Assembly (NCBI RefSeq): GCF_016919385.1
Contig: NZ_CP070351.1
Span: 4,154,001-4,218,000 of the forward strand
Length of the DNA: 64,000 nucleotides
DNA from: Gordonia sp. PDNC005
Lineage (GTDB): Bacteria > Actinomycetota > Actinomycetes > Mycobacteriales > Mycobacteriaceae
Direction of reading: 5' to 3'
The notes beneath the pieces were generated by a model that saw only the letters and a list, made by a program, of their open reading frames with translations, searched no databases and had not been told where the DNA came from. This document shows positions 63,395 through 64,000 of this stretch, piece by piece. Each line of letters opens with the position of its first letter. Position 1 is the first letter of the stretch. Made by a program: the position numbers and the translations under genes.

Positions 63395-64000
63395 TTAGCC
63401 TCGACTGACGATCTGCTCGGCAACGGCCCGCAGTGCGTCGGAGTCGGCGACTTCGAACGGAAGAGCAGGCACGCCGACGATCGGCACGCTGGGATGCGAC
63501 GACGTGAAGCGTTGCAGCAGATGCAGTTCGCGTTTTGCGGTCGCCGCACGGTCGACATGCACCTGGAGCACTCCCCGGGTCAGCTCGTCGTCGACCGTCT
63601 CGAGTGCGGCAGCCGTCGCCGGGGTCGACAACGACGTCAGGTTCGGGTGCGTGCGGTTGGCGATGAGACCGGCTAGCGGCATCGTGTCCTTCGAGAGGCG
63701 GTCTACGAAGAACGACGCCTCACGCAGCGCGTCCGGCTCGGGCGCGGCGACCACCACGAACTGGGTGCCCGGCCGCTTCAACAGCTCGTACGTGCGGGCG
63801 GCGCGTTCGGAGAATCCGCCGAACATCGAATCGAGGGACTGCACGAACATCGCGACGTCGCGCAGGATGTCGCCGCCGACGATCGTCGAGATGCCGCGCA
63901 TCGCCATGCTCATCGCACCGGTCACGACACGTCCGACGCCGCGCCCGCCGCCGACGAGCATCTTCATCAGGCGCCCGGAGAGGAACGAGCTCAACCGCTG
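63395..64000 (-). CDS. ArsA/GET3-like ATPase, C-terminal part (gene runs off the right edge)
   Basis: The frame is open from the right edge (64000) to the TGA at 63395, giving about 201 residues of a C-terminal half. It contains DVAMFVQSLDSMFGGFSERAARTYELLKRPGTQFVVVAAPEPDALREASFFVDRL, the late part of the anion-transporting ATPase fold, and AGLIANRTHP (A-loop-like). The position next to whiB4 and ponA2 matches Rv3680, whose partner Rv3679 should lie further right. The ATP-binding P-loop is outside the window. The Rv3679/Rv3680 pair forms a Get3-like complex. Confidence 0.85.
   Translation of the reverse strand, partial: QRLSSFLSGRLMKMLVGGGRGVGRVVTGAMSMAMRGISTIVGGDILRDVAMFVQSLDSMFGGFSERAARTYELLKRPGTQFVVVAAPEPDALREASFFVDRLSKDTMPLAGLIANRTHPNLTSLSTPATAAALETVDDELTRGVLQVHVDRAATAKRELHLLQRFTSSHPSVPIVGVPALPFEVADSDALRAVAEQIVSRG

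Overview
This is a GC-rich actinobacterial chromosome segment. It most likely comes from Gordonia or a close mycolic-acid-containing relative in the Mycobacteriales. The evidence is gene content and order. One block matches the Mycobacterium tuberculosis Rv3708c-Rv3722c neighbourhood: ask, asd, leuA, murT/gatD, recR, ybaB, an SRPBCC protein, the FAD-oxidase/methyltransferase pair, dnaX and an AspC-type aminotransferase. A second block at the right end matches Rv3680-Rv3683: an ArsA/GET3-like ATPase, whiB4, ponA2 and a metallophosphoesterase. GTG and TTG starts, ATGA/GTGA overlaps and leaderless-looking promoters fit this group. There is no sign of prophage, transposase or CRISPR.

Layout. 1-6560: the start of a gene that runs off the left edge, a cation-diffusion transporter, an acidic small protein, a TetR regulator, pta-ackA, and two small membrane proteins. 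6600-7005: a tRNA-Ser with its terminator, tandem copies derived from the tRNA 3' end, and the SRP RNA gene. 7074-16811: the conserved housekeeping block (aspartate aminotransferase, dnaX, lipid methylation pair, SRPBCC, RluA, YbaB, RecR, P-loop kinase). 16797-21859: a LacI-regulated unit made of a regulator, a palindromic operator, an arylsulfotransferase-like propeller protein and a complete SsuABC/TauABC-type importer. 21883-23867: gatD-murT for lipid II amidation. 23941-32884: accessory genes (sugar MFS, esterase, drug-type MFS with divergent WYL regulator, ASCH-like protein, secreted Ig-repeat protein). 32987-34966: leuA with a leader peptide and candidate attenuator. 34995-43602: a second drug-type MFS, a complete polyamine-type ABC importer, a cache-like sensor with a FadR-type regulator, and a PIG-V-like mannosyltransferase. 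43747-46039: ask-asd. 46179-53015: secreted lipase, secreted and membrane proteins of unknown role, Ohr, and a DUF2975/XRE pair. 53101-57173: tRNA-Pro and an iron/siderophore ABC operon with an IdeR-type box. 57195-64000: the cell-wall/redox block with ponA2 and whiB4.

The genes fall into three themes. The first is core metabolism: acetate, aspartate family, leucine. The second is envelope building: MurT/GatD, PonA2, mannosyltransferase and methyl-branched lipid enzymes. The third is nutrient import under dedicated regulators: sulfur esters or sulfonates, polyamine-like cations, iron. Relative to M. tuberculosis, accessory genes lie between recR and gatD, between murT and leuA, and between leuA and ask, so this conserved block has been repeatedly opened. 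No gene-free stretch exceeds 300 bases; the longest are about 232 (60688-60919) and 222 (36483-36704) bases. All family names come from motif recognition by eye, not database searches.
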